Below the pieces are notes generated by a model. That model worked only from the letters and a program-made list of their open reading frames with translations. It was not told where the DNA came from and made no database searches. DNA of 64,000 nucleotides, from NCBI GenBank assembly GCA_963728145.1, contig CAVSJA010000002.1, forward strand, positions 434,001-498,000, given 5' to 3'. Shown here piece by piece: positions 25,459-34,983 of this stretch. Both the position numbers and the translations under genes were made by a program. The first letter of the stretch is position 1; each line of letters begins with the position of its first letter. The DNA is from CAVSJA01 sp963728145. GTDB lineage: Bacteria > Bacteroidota > Bacteroidia > Chitinophagales > Chitinophagaceae.

Positions 25459-26643
25459 ATGAAAAAGCTATCTATTTTAAGTTTTGTGATTATGCTGATC
25501 TGGGCATCTGAATCTTTTGCCCAGGTAGAAAAAATGTGCTGGACCACTTTTTCAGAAAATACGCCAGCTAAAAAAGTATTCGATACTGCAGGAAGTCGCG
25601 GAGTCGCGGATAAAGACAAACGCTGGGATAATGGTCAAATTCTCCTGGTGAAATTCATGAACGGAACTCCATACTTAAAATCCAAAGTGTTCGAGTATGC
25701 AAAGGCCTGGGAACAATATGGAAATATCAAATTGCAGATGGTAACAAGTGGAGCTTCACATATCCGCGTCCAGTTTGACCCCAGCCTGGGCAGCTATTCC
25801 AGTGTGGGCATTGATGCACTCGATGTGGATCAAAGCGAGCATACAATGAACCTCGGTATTGACTCACTGACAGATGAAAACTATATCCGCAGGGTTTCAA
25901 TGCATGAATTCGGGCATACACTCGGCCTTCATCACGAACATATGTCACCTATCTCTGGCATTCAATGGAATAAACCCGCGGTTTATAAATATTATACCGA
26001 TACAGCAAAATGGGACAAGAATAAGATTGATTTCAACATGTTCTATACACTTAATGAATCTTATACAAATGGAACTGCCTACGACCGTTATTCAATCATG
26101 CATTATCCGTTGCCGCGCCATTTTACTACAAATGGTTTTGGTGTTGACTGGAATACTTTTCTATCCGAAGGCGATAAGGCGCTCATTGGAAAATTGTATC
26201 CCAAAATCCCGGCTGATTACAATTACAGTCTGAAGGCGTACACCAGCAATTTTTGTTCGGCTCCAGCAGCAAGAATTGATAGTGGCTTAGTGATCTATCC
26301 CATAATGAATGTGCAGAATGCAGCATTGAAGGATGTGCAGGTGTTGGTTTATTTCTCTGATGAAAATCGCATTCCCATTAAAGATGTAAATGGTGCATAC
26401 GTTGATAGGGCCAATGGCCAGATCTGCACGCCACGTAAACTTCCGATGAGTTATACAAATAGCTATCCGGTGAACCAGGGATCAGAATGGGAATTCGGAG
26501 TATTCATCCCTTATAAAGAATTGCAATTGAAGAAAGGCACGAATAATTTTAAATACGATGTGAAGATCTATACCAAGTCTGGAACGAATTGGTATTTGAT
26601 GTATGAGAGTAAGTACTATGATATTTCGATTGTTGCGAAATAG
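25459..26643 (+). CDS. Secreted metzincin zinc protease (astacin/M12A-like)
   Basis: 394 residues from ATG 25459, chosen because the signal peptide MKKLSILSFVIMLIWASESFA starts there; a GTG at 25402 would add 19 residues lacking signal features. The zinc site HEFGHTLGLHH (149-159) fits HExxHxxGxxH, and SIMHYP about 60 residues later is the metzincin Met-turn. DRYSIMHYP is astacin-like. After about residue 255 there is a beta-rich C-terminal domain without recognised family. No T9SS tail is seen. It probably degrades proteins in the periplasm or outside the cell. Confidence 0.83.
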   Translation: MKKLSILSFVIMLIWASESFAQVEKMCWTTFSENTPAKKVFDTAGSRGVADKDKRWDNGQILLVKFMNGTPYLKSKVFEYAKAWEQYGNIKLQMVTSGASHIRVQFDPSLGSYSSVGIDALDVDQSEHTMNLGIDSLTDENYIRRVSMHEFGHTLGLHHEHMSPISGIQWNKPAVYKYYTDTAKWDKNKIDFNMFYTLNESYTNGTAYDRYSIMHYPLPRHFTTNGFGVDWNTFLSEGDKALIGKLYPKIPADYNYSLKAYTSNFCSAPAARIDSGLVIYPIMNVQNAALKDVQVLVYFSDENRIPIKDVNGAYVDRANGQICTPRKLPMSYTNSYPVNQGSEWEFGVFIPYKELQLKKGTNNFKYDVKIYTKSGTNWYLMYESKYYDISIVAK

Positions 26644-26662
26644 ATTGTCAAAACCCAGGCGC

Positions 26663-26679
26663 TCCCGCATGATGCGGGA
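26663..26679. terminator. Hairpin between convergent genes
   Basis: TCCCGCAT-G-ATGCGGGA forms an 8-bp stem, followed by ACCGCCGGCGGT, a second short palindrome. It lies between the convergent metzincin and caspase genes and may end both transcripts. No T-run follows, so it is not a textbook intrinsic terminator. Confidence 0.5.
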
Positions 26680-26760
26680 CCGCCGGCGGTTTGATGAATC
26701 GGAAAGGTTGAAAGAATGCCGGCACTGCAAAACAGCTAGCAGAAGCGAATTAATGATCAA

Positions 26761-28818
26761 TTACTTTTTCTTCACTATATCAAACGTAAATGGAACAATC
26801 TTGATCTCTTCAAGGTTAACAGGAGGGGTTTCGCCTCCACGTGTACTGGATGCTTCGTCTTTGAAAGTTTCATTGTAAAAGGATTCAAAACTGCTTCCCT
26901 TACCCCTGGATGTACCACGGCTATCTATTCCTCTCAGATCAATTGGCTCACGCGTAATGAGGATCTTCATGAATTCCTTTCCATAAGGAGGAACCAGTGT
27001 AATTGGCGCTGATTCGTAGGTTTTACCGGGGGCTACTTTATATTCTCCCGGTGATCTATTGGAAGCGGGAAACATGACTGCAATAGCGTTGTCAGGCATA
27101 ATGTCCAATAACGAGAAGTAGATATCGTAATCGCCATTATTCTTGATGCGTATTACAAATCCATCGTTTCCGGATCCATTGTTGGATGCTTCGTTGAATT
27201 CAATATCTCCCTTTGTATTTGTCTTTTCTTTGAGCGTGATCCTGTTGATCAATGAATCATACCTGCCTGTTTTTTTAACTGTGCCTGGAACCATTTCCAC
27301 TTTCACATCCGGAAATAACGGATCATCAGGTGGAGAGTTTAACCCTCTTAGAAATTGAGCACGCGAGTATTGGCGAATACTCTTCCAAACATCATCAAGT
27401 TCTTCATCGGAAAGGGTATTTTTTGCACTCACGGGCCATCCTTTTTGCCAAAGCACGCTATCATTGGCTGCAACTAGTTGCAATGATTGTTCGGAGCTGC
27501 CGGCAGGTTTATAAGGCATAATCGAAAGGTCGGCATTCGGCTTGTCAAGCTGAATGTACTTGTATTGAGATAACTTTTTTCGAATAGCCGCCACTGTTGC
27601 AGGATCTTTCAAAGCTATTTTCAAGGTCACCGTCATATCGCCAAAACTCTGGCTCTCAAAAACCACTTTGTATTTGTTATTCTTTCTGTTTGTAAGTGGA
27701 TCTTTCAAACTGCCTGTTGACCTTGATAGCTCAGTGAAAATAACTTCTCCTGTTGCGACAGGCGGTGTATTTTGATAATCGATGGTTTCAATTGAAAATA
27801 CTTTGAATGTCACTCCGTTTCCAACCGAATGAATAGAACCCCGGGGAATTTGAATTGTTTTGTCGTCGATCCATTGCGTGATGCTTGCCCAATCTCCCGT
27901 CTTAATATATTTCCCGCCTAATACCTGTTGAGAAGTGTTTCCTTCTATCTGCGGATTCTGGAAAGGCTTCCATCCCTGTATATCGGTTTTTATCTTTTCA
28001 AATAAAATATCGTAATTAATATCTCCTTTTATCTCTGAGATTGCTCGCGAAAACGCATAAGTCAAAGATCCTACACCATTATGCATATTGTCCTTGGTCT
28101 CATAATTCAACTGATCCGCACTGGATGCGCTGATCAAAACGAGGTTTGAGAGAAGGTTGGGATCATCGAATATATCATTCTCGCGGTTACTTGTTTCTGT
28201 GTTCTGCGGATTATAGTCTTTCGGTTCTATAGCTTCCTGACTTCCACGAGTGACCGCAATTTCCTGACCCCTTGTTGCTGTACCGGAATGACAGGCGTCA
28301 ATTAGAACCAATAGACTTCCTTCATTTCCTATTTTTCTCCTCAGTCCGGTTAACTTATCACCCAATTCATCATCAGTAAAATGATTTTGACCTTGATAAT
28401 TTACTGGATCAAATCGCATTTTGGCATCATAAGCCACCAATGCTTCATCGTAACCGTCCTTTTCTTCTTTTCTTGGCGCCTGGTCAAATACCTGTTGTCC
28501 ATGACCTGAAAAATGGAAAACGACTATATCACCGGGATTGGCACGACTAATCAATCGATCAAGCGCTTTCACCATTCCTGCCTTTGTAGCCTGCTCACCT
28601 TTCAAAGTATCGATATCTTTTTCCTGAAAGCCCTGTGATATCAGGGCAGCCTTTATATACTTAACATCATTTAGAGAACTGAGAGTACTCCATTTGGTTG
28701 ACGGTTCGTATTTACCAATTGCAATGATAAGGGCGATCTTTTTGGGTTCAGTTTGGGCATGTATATCCGGGGCAATGAAGAAACAGGCTATAGTCAAACC
28801 TGATAAAATTCGTAGCAT
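26761..28818 (-). CDS. Caspase-family (C14) protease with C-terminal DUF4384-like domain
   Basis: 685 residues. After a signal peptide (about 1-22) comes a caspase-hemoglobinase fold: KIALIIAIGKYEPS, the catalytic His106 in FHFSGHGQQ and Cys176 in LIDACHSGT. The middle and end (about 300-650) are beta-rich; VIRIKNNGDYDIYFSLLDI followed by an AVMFPASN-type stretch resembles the DUF4384 domain often fused to bacterial caspases. The signal peptide places it outside the cytoplasm. It is divergent from the CHASE2 and FecR-like genes, a grouping that suggests an envelope stress or signalling role; the substrate is unknown. Confidence 0.85.
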   Translation of the reverse strand: MLRILSGLTIACFFIAPDIHAQTEPKKIALIIAIGKYEPSTKWSTLSSLNDVKYIKAALISQGFQEKDIDTLKGEQATKAGMVKALDRLISRANPGDIVVFHFSGHGQQVFDQAPRKEEKDGYDEALVAYDAKMRFDPVNYQGQNHFTDDELGDKLTGLRRKIGNEGSLLVLIDACHSGTATRGQEIAVTRGSQEAIEPKDYNPQNTETSNRENDIFDDPNLLSNLVLISASSADQLNYETKDNMHNGVGSLTYAFSRAISEIKGDINYDILFEKIKTDIQGWKPFQNPQIEGNTSQQVLGGKYIKTGDWASITQWIDDKTIQIPRGSIHSVGNGVTFKVFSIETIDYQNTPPVATGEVIFTELSRSTGSLKDPLTNRKNNKYKVVFESQSFGDMTVTLKIALKDPATVAAIRKKLSQYKYIQLDKPNADLSIMPYKPAGSSEQSLQLVAANDSVLWQKGWPVSAKNTLSDEELDDVWKSIRQYSRAQFLRGLNSPPDDPLFPDVKVEMVPGTVKKTGRYDSLINRITLKEKTNTKGDIEFNEASNNGSGNDGFVIRIKNNGDYDIYFSLLDIMPDNAIAVMFPASNRSPGEYKVAPGKTYESAPITLVPPYGKEFMKILITREPIDLRGIDSRGTSRGKGSSFESFYNETFKDEASSTRGGETPPVNLEEIKIVPFTFDIVKKK

Positions 28819-29047
28819 GTGCGTGGATTTAGGAAGCTAAAAGTAGATCGAAAAATTGAATGTTTTCCTACCCAATGGTTGGTATTCTGTGGTGTTTTAA
28901 CAAATCCCCTTATGCACTTTGAGTAATCCCAAATCTATAGAGAAATTTGCATTTAGTTCGAATGCGGATTAGGCCTGAAATGTAAGTCCGGGACCTTTGC
29001 GTCGTGGATTTTTGCAGTATCTTTCCTTATACCCCAATGCCACTTGA

Positions 29048-30247
29048 TTGAAACTACAGCTACTAAAGGAAGCTTTTGTTGCCACATTGGTAATACTCGG
29101 CGCAGTTTACCTGGTGAGTTTTATCCCACTTAAATTCGAGTTGGCTAAGCCTATTAAACAGGAATTCGGAGACTTCGATGTGTATGATCTTGTATTTTCA
29201 GGTAAACACCATGAGAATTTACCTAGAGATACGAACATTATTCTGGTACAGGTTGGAGATAGCCGTGACCAAATAGCCCATCAATTGTATATTCTTCGCA
29301 ATCTCGAGCCCAAACTGATCGCACTCGATGTCACATTTGATCATCCAAACCCAGACGATCCGGATTCCGATTCCTTGCTGGTTCAAGAGATCAGGAAAAC
29401 CCCTAATCTTGTTCTTGCATCAAAACTTACGCTTGATTCTACGCATGATGACCTGGTTTCACAAAGCAGTTTCTTCGTAAATGATTCACTCAGGTCAAAA
29501 GAGGGATTTATTAATTTTTTGGGAGAAGAGGTTTCCGTGATACGCATGTATTCTCCATCAACAAAGATCGATGGCTGGGAACTCGAGTGCTTCTCCTGTC
29601 GGATTGCAGAAAAAGTCTACCCAGACAAATGGAGAATGCTTAAAAAACGGGAAAAGAGAATTGAAGTCATCGATTATACGAAAAATCACAATTCATTTCT
29701 TTCCTTTAGTTACGATGATCTTAAGGGCTATGATCTCGCACAATTGAAAGATAAGTTCAGGGATAAAATTGTATTGATTGGATTCTTTACCCGCAGCGGA
29801 CCCTTAGTCATGGAGGATATTCATTTTACCCCGATGAATGAAAAGATCAGCGGAAAAAGTTATCCGGATAGTTATGGATTGCTGATTCACGCCAATATCC
29901 TGAGTATGATCCATCGCGGCGAGTATCCTTATCTCTTATCACAATTTTGGACCTATTGCCTTGCAGGAATTTTAAGTTTTCTTTTACTGCTCTTTGTATT
30001 TGGCTATTATGTGAAAAATCCACACCCCGCGCATCTTCGATTCGTACTGATTCAATTTGCCGCGATACTGTTGCTATCCTGGCTCTTCCTGGTATTGTTT
30101 GATCAATACCGGTTCAAAATTCCATTACTTCCGATCATTCTCGCTTTGATCATGAGTGTGGAATTGCTGGGCATTTATAAAATAGTCGCAAGATTGATGA
30201 ACAAGTGGTTTGGATACAAAACAATCTTTAAACAATCACATTTCTGA
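29048..30247 (+). CDS. CHASE2-domain membrane sensor protein
   Basis: 399 residues. One N-terminal membrane segment (about 8-27) is followed by an extracytoplasmic CHASE2 domain (about 35-290): NIILVQVGDSRDQIAHQLYIL, PKLIALDVTFDHPNPDDPD and RDKIVLIGFFTR are the usual CHASE2 landmarks. Three C-terminal membrane segments (about 300-385) follow. Unlike most CHASE2 proteins there is no cyclase, kinase or other output domain, only a short basic tail. Start is a TTG. The next gene begins 2 bases after the stop, so both are one unit. Confidence 0.85.
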   Translation: MKLQLLKEAFVATLVILGAVYLVSFIPLKFELAKPIKQEFGDFDVYDLVFSGKHHENLPRDTNIILVQVGDSRDQIAHQLYILRNLEPKLIALDVTFDHPNPDDPDSDSLLVQEIRKTPNLVLASKLTLDSTHDDLVSQSSFFVNDSLRSKEGFINFLGEEVSVIRMYSPSTKIDGWELECFSCRIAEKVYPDKWRMLKKREKRIEVIDYTKNHNSFLSFSYDDLKGYDLAQLKDKFRDKIVLIGFFTRSGPLVMEDIHFTPMNEKISGKSYPDSYGLLIHANILSMIHRGEYPYLLSQFWTYCLAGILSFLLLLFVFGYYVKNPHPAHLRFVLIQFAAILLLSWLFLVLFDQYRFKIPLLPIILALIMSVELLGIYKIVARLMNKWFGYKTIFKQSHF

Positions 30248-30249
30248 TT

Positions 30250-31170
30250 ATGCGCAGGTTTGCTTTTATTCTTTTCATATTTATTTGGAATAACGTCGAT
30301 GGCCAAATGCCGGAATATTATTCCTACCTCGTAAAGGGTCAGGTGCAGTATAAAAAGGCAAAGGCAAAGCCATTGACATTAACTTCAAAGACTCTTTTAT
30401 TCCGGGAAGACATTATCATTCTGCCTAAAGGAAAGAAGGCAGAACTTACCCTTGTTGACAAAAATTCCAATTACATCGTCATTTCGAATCCCGGCACTTA
30501 TAAAGTCTCCGAGCTTACTCAAAAGCCACACAAGGAATCTGAATCCATCACTGCAAAATATTTTCACCTTGTCTGGGAAGAATTGTTTCAACCGAAAAAA
30601 GATTTTGCAACTTTCAAAAAGAGAAATCTTGCGGTGGTTTCAGGTGGTGTTTCCAGGGGCGATTGTGATGTTTTGAAAGCGCCTTTCAATGAGGCCAAAG
30701 TGACCAATGGCGATGTATTATTCACCTGGAAAAACTTCAGTAGTGATCCCCTCTATACTTTTGTTTTAAGTGATGATAGGAATAATGAAGTGCTTCGTTT
30801 GAAACTGCGGGACACGCAATTGATATTGAATAGCACTTCCTTGATAAGAGACCGTTATTACTGGAAGGTAATATCGCCCAGTTCAAATTGTACTGCCTTC
30901 CCAAATTATGAAATTCAATTCTGGTCTGGCAAACATATAGCTGAACGAGTGGAAGAAATCAAATCTTTGGTGGAAAATACTGTCGATACAACATTTTATC
31001 ACCTGCAAGTTGCGGAATTGTTAGAGTATGAAAATATGTTTGATGAAGTCAACAAATATTACCAATCAGTCATCGATCAATCAAATGACCCGGTTTTAAA
31101 AGCCGCCTATGCTTCATTTTTATTGAGAATGAAGAAGGAAAAAGAAGCTGAAATAGTTTATATGAAATAG
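30250..31170 (+). CDS. Secreted FecR-like domain protein
   Basis: 306 residues. A signal peptide (about 1-18, ending VDGQ) leads into a FecR-like beta domain (about 25-90): LVKGQVQYKKAKAKPLTLTS and KGKKAELTLVDKNSNYIVIS resemble FecR-type segments. The middle (about 145-225) looks Ig-like (VLFTWKNFSSDPLYTFVLSD). The C-terminal ~70 residues are helical and TPR-like (VAELLEYENMFDEVNKYYQS). It is 2 bases after the CHASE2 gene; CHASE2 and FecR proteins commonly occur together. It may be the partner that binds the CHASE2 sensor domain. Confidence 0.65.
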   Translation: MRRFAFILFIFIWNNVDGQMPEYYSYLVKGQVQYKKAKAKPLTLTSKTLLFREDIIILPKGKKAELTLVDKNSNYIVISNPGTYKVSELTQKPHKESESITAKYFHLVWEELFQPKKDFATFKKRNLAVVSGGVSRGDCDVLKAPFNEAKVTNGDVLFTWKNFSSDPLYTFVLSDDRNNEVLRLKLRDTQLILNSTSLIRDRYYWKVISPSSNCTAFPNYEIQFWSGKHIAERVEEIKSLVENTVDTTFYHLQVAELLEYENMFDEVNKYYQSVIDQSNDPVLKAAYASFLLRMKKEKEAEIVYMK

Positions 31171-31191
31171 AATTTTTTTTGCCAAAACACT

Positions 31192-31560
31192 ATGCTTAGC
31201 TTTTTAAATATTTTCTTTTTTGCTTTTCACACTGCATTTACTTTGTTCAATCTTACCGGATGGATCTTCCCAAAAACAAGGAAATGGCACTTACTGACGC
31301 TGGCCTTAACCGCCTTCTCCTGGTTTTTCCTCGGCATCTGGTATGGCTGGGGTTATTGCGCCTGTACTGATTGGCATTGGGATGTAAGAAGAGAATTGGG
31401 ACATAATGATGAATCCCATTCCTACATACATTTTCTTATTCTAAAACTTACTGGCGCCAACCTGCCAGTTGATTTGGTAGAAAATGTGACGCTTGTAATT
31501 TTTATTCTTTGCGTTCTATTCAGTATAATCTTCAATATTCGTGATTGGAAAAGGAGATGA
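31192..31560 (+). CDS. Small membrane protein, DUF2784-like
   Basis: 122 residues with about four hydrophobic segments and short loops. The spacing and the segments FNLTGWIFPKTRKWH and FLGIWYGWGYCACTDWHWDV resemble DUF2784 membrane proteins, whose function is unknown. It follows the FecR-like gene by 21 bases. Its stop codon lies inside the left arm of a perfect hairpin (31553-31619). Confidence 0.6.
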   Translation: MLSFLNIFFFAFHTAFTLFNLTGWIFPKTRKWHLLTLALTAFSWFFLGIWYGWGYCACTDWHWDVRRELGHNDESHSYIHFLILKLTGANLPVDLVENVTLVIFILCVLFSIIFNIRDWKRR

Positions 31561-31619
31561 CATCTGCCCCCGTTGGTTTCCTCTAATACAGAGACCCTGT
31601 GGGGGCAGATGTCATCTCC
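31553..31619. terminator. 19-bp perfect inverted repeat between convergent genes
   Basis: 31553-31571 is the exact reverse complement of 31601-31619 (GGAGATGACATCTGCCCCC), with a 29-base loop. The + gene's TGA (31558-31560) is inside the left arm and the - gene's stop starts 2 bases after the right arm. It probably acts as a two-way transcript end, though no T-run is present. Confidence 0.75.
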
Positions 31620-31620
31620 G

Positions 31621-33081
31621 TCAACTCCTCTTAAAAACCTTAGGCGGCCCATTCTGCTCAAAGCGTAATTCATTCTTATCCAGAAATATTTTGAAATTCA
31701 TCGAAGGGGTGTAATAAAATTTCTCTTTTGAAAGAACCAATGGTAGCGGATTTTGGTTTTGGTAAACCAATTGAAGCCGGTTATTCAGATTGATGATTTT
31801 TATTTCTACACTGTCGGAACTTTTATAAGTACCAACGAATGGTTCAATATCCCCGGTCGCTTCTGAGCTTTGACGTCCAGTCCTTGTGAAATCTGGCCAA
31901 TTGTATTCTTTTGCGATCGCCCGGATCAATTCATCCATGATCTCATAACCTTCATTGGAATTTACCATTATTACAACGCCCTTGCCTAATTTTCTATATG
32001 CAATAAAATTTGCTACAAATCCTTCATCCCAACCATTATGTCCGAATCTCGCTGAATCGCCCTTGCTTTCAAGGAAAAAACCAATACCGATCCCATTCAT
32101 TACTTTCTGAGGTGTTAGCATCTCATCTATAGTTTCTTTTTTATAGAAACTGGATTTTCCTTCCAGTGCCTTTTGAACTTCAATCGCCAATGTCGCAAGT
32201 TCAGTTGGATTTGTCCAAAGTCCGGCCGCAGCCATTTCCGGATAAACATGATAGCCGCCCGGTATTGCATTTCCTTTCCACGGAAATGCGGTTGAAGCCA
32301 TTGCTTCTTTATCTGCAGGCAAAGGTTGTTCGTAAGTGCTATAGGTCAACTTCATTGGATCAAAAAGAGTTTCCCGCATGATAGTTGGAAATGGTTTTCC
32401 CAAATGATCCATCACTGAAAGCATGGCGACCGTTGTACCCCCGCCTGAATACCTGAACCCGGTACCCGGCATCATATTTACCTTGACTGCATTTGTATTG
32501 GCGGGAGGAGCGCCATTCAATATTTGCGGAACGCTTGGTATGTTTTCTGATTTCTGATAACCGGGAAATCCATGAACTGTTAATCCTGCAGTATGACTTA
32601 ACAACTGCCGGAGGGTCAAAACCGGTTGCCAGTCACCGTTAGCGGGAACCTTCCAGGATTTCAGGTATTGATTTACGTCTTTGTCGAGGTCAAGCTTGCC
32701 TTCTTCCTTTAATTTCATTACACCGAGGGCAAACACAGGTTTACTCACCGATCCGGCTTCAAACAAAGTATTGATATCAACAGAATCTGACGAATTGAGG
32801 TTCCTCATTCCAAATCCTCTTGCCCACTCGATCTTCCCATCGTTGATCACTGCTACACTTATCCCGGGTGTATGGAAATAATTCATCCTGCTATGCAGGC
32901 TATCCAATCTGTACTCGTCATTAATTGAAGTAGGAACCTGCAGACTGCTTATAATTCTTGAGATCCGCGCTTCAACTTCGGCTGAATAACGAGGATTTTC
33001 AACTTTAGATTCCTGTTTTTCCTTGCAGGAAAATAAAAGAAAAAGGATCCCAATACTGAAGATGAAATTTCTTTGATTCAT
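31621..33081 (-). CDS. Serine hydrolase, beta-lactamase class C family lipoprotein
   Basis: 486 residues. The lipobox LLFSC puts Cys19 as the lipid-modified residue. The penicillin-binding/beta-lactamase fold shows the S-x-x-K motif SVSK (111-114) in LFEAGSVSKPVFALG, the Tyr motif in FRYSGGG (Tyr211), and HNGWDEGF as the third (H-x-G-like) motif. The last ~100 residues form a separate beta domain (FVGTYKSSDSVEIKI). Such proteins are DD-peptidases, esterases or beta-lactam-binding enzymes; the precise substrate cannot be assigned. Confidence 0.88.
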   Translation of the reverse strand: MNQRNFIFSIGILFLLFSCKEKQESKVENPRYSAEVEARISRIISSLQVPTSINDEYRLDSLHSRMNYFHTPGISVAVINDGKIEWARGFGMRNLNSSDSVDINTLFEAGSVSKPVFALGVMKLKEEGKLDLDKDVNQYLKSWKVPANGDWQPVLTLRQLLSHTAGLTVHGFPGYQKSENIPSVPQILNGAPPANTNAVKVNMMPGTGFRYSGGGTTVAMLSVMDHLGKPFPTIMRETLFDPMKLTYSTYEQPLPADKEAMASTAFPWKGNAIPGGYHVYPEMAAAGLWTNPTELATLAIEVQKALEGKSSFYKKETIDEMLTPQKVMNGIGIGFFLESKGDSARFGHNGWDEGFVANFIAYRKLGKGVVIMVNSNEGYEIMDELIRAIAKEYNWPDFTRTGRQSSEATGDIEPFVGTYKSSDSVEIKIINLNNRLQLVYQNQNPLPLVLSKEKFYYTPSMNFKIFLDKNELRFEQNGPPKVFKRS

Positions 33082-33203
33082 GGCTCTTTATTTTTGAGGT
33101 TGAGATTATGAACTACAAATATGCCATTTATTCAGGACTATATTCATGATCAGGCTAAAGACCCCTCAATAAGGAATTTGTATTTAACAAACCAAAACTA
33201 TTG

Positions 33204-33962
33204 TTATTGCTTGGTTCGGACATAGACATGAAACACATTATTCCTTCCTGTAGCTCTTGTATCGATGTCTATTCCCGGAATCTTTTTTAAAAGATCGATC
33301 AGTTTTGAAAATCCGTAATTGCGGGGATCGAAATCCGGTTGTCTTTTGAGGATCAGGTTTCCCAGCACACCCAGGTAAACCCAACCATCTTCCTCGGCGA
33401 TACCATTGATGCTATCCGTGATCAGTTTCACGACCTCTTTACTGATGGCCGATACCCTTGACACGTGCTTTTTAGCAGGTGATCGTATCGCAGTTTTCGT
33501 TACCGGCGCCGGTATCGGTTCATTCTTCAGGATCTCGATATATATAAATTTATTACAGGATGAAATAAAGGGCGCAGGTGTCTTTTTTTCGCCAAACCCA
33601 AATACTTTCATGCCGGCTTCTCTCAGTCTTGTTGCAAGTCTTGTAAAATCACTATCACTGGACACAATACAAAAACCGTCAACACGCTGTGTATATAAAA
33701 TATCCATAGCATCAATAATAAGCGCCGAATCTGTAGCATTCTTACCAGAGGTATAACTGTATTGTTGAATAGGGCTAATGGCGTTTTCAAGTAATACATT
33801 TTTCCAACCAATCAAAGTAGGTTTGGTCCAGTCACCGTAAATCCTTTTGAAGGTAGGCGTGCCGTACTTTGCGATCTCTTCGAGTAACTCCCTCACATAA
33901 GTTGACGGAATGTTATCCGCGTCGATCAATACAGCGAGTCGAAGTTCCTTAGCGAATTCCAT
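33204..33962 (-). CDS. NYN-domain / OST-HTH (LOTUS) protein
   Basis: 252 residues, cytosolic. The N-terminal NYN (PIN-like) nuclease domain shows LAVLIDADNIPS (about 9-20), ATDSALIIDAMDIL and FCIVSSDSDFTRLATRLREA, giving the four acidic metal-binding residues. The C-terminal ~75 residues (EEDGWVYLGVLGNLILKRQP ... NYGFSKLIDLLKKIPGI) are an OST-HTH/LOTUS RNA-binding domain. This matches LabA/DUF88 family proteins, thought to cut or bind RNA. No partner gene is obvious. Confidence 0.9.
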   Translation of the reverse strand: MEFAKELRLAVLIDADNIPSTYVRELLEEIAKYGTPTFKRIYGDWTKPTLIGWKNVLLENAISPIQQYSYTSGKNATDSALIIDAMDILYTQRVDGFCIVSSDSDFTRLATRLREAGMKVFGFGEKKTPAPFISSCNKFIYIEILKNEPIPAPVTKTAIRSPAKKHVSRVSAISKEVVKLITDSINGIAEEDGWVYLGVLGNLILKRQPDFDPRNYGFSKLIDLLKKIPGIDIDTRATGRNNVFHVYVRTKQ

Positions 33963-33999
33963 GCTTTTGTTACTGTTTCTGGTTACCGGAAACTTGTTA

Positions 34000-34830
34000 T
34001 TACTTAAATATCATTCCAAAAAAAGCCTTCATATCATTCCACGAGGCTGAGTCTGCAGCGGCATTGTAGGCAATTCCCATTTTAAATTTCTTGCCCACTT
34101 CAGTTGAATTTGGATTGGTAAACGCATGTGTGGCGTCAGGATATGCCTTAAATATATAGTCGGCGTCGATTGAATCCATTTGCTTTTTGAATTTATCAAC
34201 ATCAGCTTGCGGGACAAATGAGTCGGCGGCACCATGACAGACAAGTATCCTCGATTTCAAAAGATCCTTATTTGGAGGAGTACCAATCAGGCTTCCGTGA
34301 AAGCTCACTATTCCATTGAGGTTTTCGCCCAGTCTCGCATTGTTAAGTAAAATGCCTCCACCGAAACAATAACCTATTGCTGCAATATTATCGGGATCTG
34401 TAACTGAGTATTCTTTCAGTCTTTTCACGGCTGCATCAAATCGATCCTTTGCCAGCTGCGGATTTGTATAAAACGGCGTGATCATATTCCCTGCATCAGT
34501 TGGATTGTCGACTGTTTTTCCGTTTCCAAACATGTCCACAGCAAATGCGATATAACCCAGCTCAGCCAATTGTTTTGCACGCATCTTTGGATAATCATTC
34601 AATCCCCACCATTCATGCACTACCAAAACAGCGGGACGTTTTTTATTCGTGCTTTCATCATAAACCACATAACCATTCATAGTAACCGTATCAAGTTTAT
34701 ATGAAACAGTTTCCTCCTTGTATTTTGGAGTTGTTGCAGTTTCTTCCTTCTTTGCATCGGGGTTATTGCAGGCAATGAATGAAAACAAAAGGCCGATGGC
34801 CAGCGAGTTTATGATTTCGGTCTTTTTCAT
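34000..34830 (-). CDS. Dienelactone hydrolase family lipoprotein
   Basis: 276 residues. The lipobox FSFIAC gives Cys21 as lipid anchor. The alpha/beta hydrolase domain has the Cys nucleophile in IGYCFGGGIL (Cys155), VHEWWGLNDYPKMRA near residue 72, and the catalytic His in YPDATHAFTNP. Cys in the nucleophile position is typical of dienelactone hydrolases. The native substrate in Bacteroidota is unknown; it faces the periplasm or outer surface. Confidence 0.88.
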   Translation of the reverse strand: MKKTEIINSLAIGLLFSFIACNNPDAKKEETATTPKYKEETVSYKLDTVTMNGYVVYDESTNKKRPAVLVVHEWWGLNDYPKMRAKQLAELGYIAFAVDMFGNGKTVDNPTDAGNMITPFYTNPQLAKDRFDAAVKRLKEYSVTDPDNIAAIGYCFGGGILLNNARLGENLNGIVSFHGSLIGTPPNKDLLKSRILVCHGAADSFVPQADVDKFKKQMDSIDADYIFKAYPDATHAFTNPNSTEVGKKFKMGIAYNAAADSASWNDMKAFFGMIFK

Positions 34831-34873
34831 GGTGAAGAATTTTGAGCTGCTAAGGTCGGGAAAAGGAGCGAAA

Positions 34874-34922
34874 GGAACAGAAGAACAGAGGAATAGATGA
34901 ACAGGCGAACAGATGAACAGGC
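34874..34922. repeat. Run of GAACAG units (single arm)
   Basis: Six or so copies of a degenerate (A/G)GAACAG(A/G) unit in one orientation between two divergent genes. No inverted partner is seen here, unlike the element at 35887-36020, which uses the same unit. It lies in the shared upstream region, so promoters must be on either side. Confidence 0.75.
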
Positions 34923-34983
34923 AATCTTTTCCCGGAATTCTTTAATTTGAATATCTATTCCTGACTTTTTAACTACTACAGTT

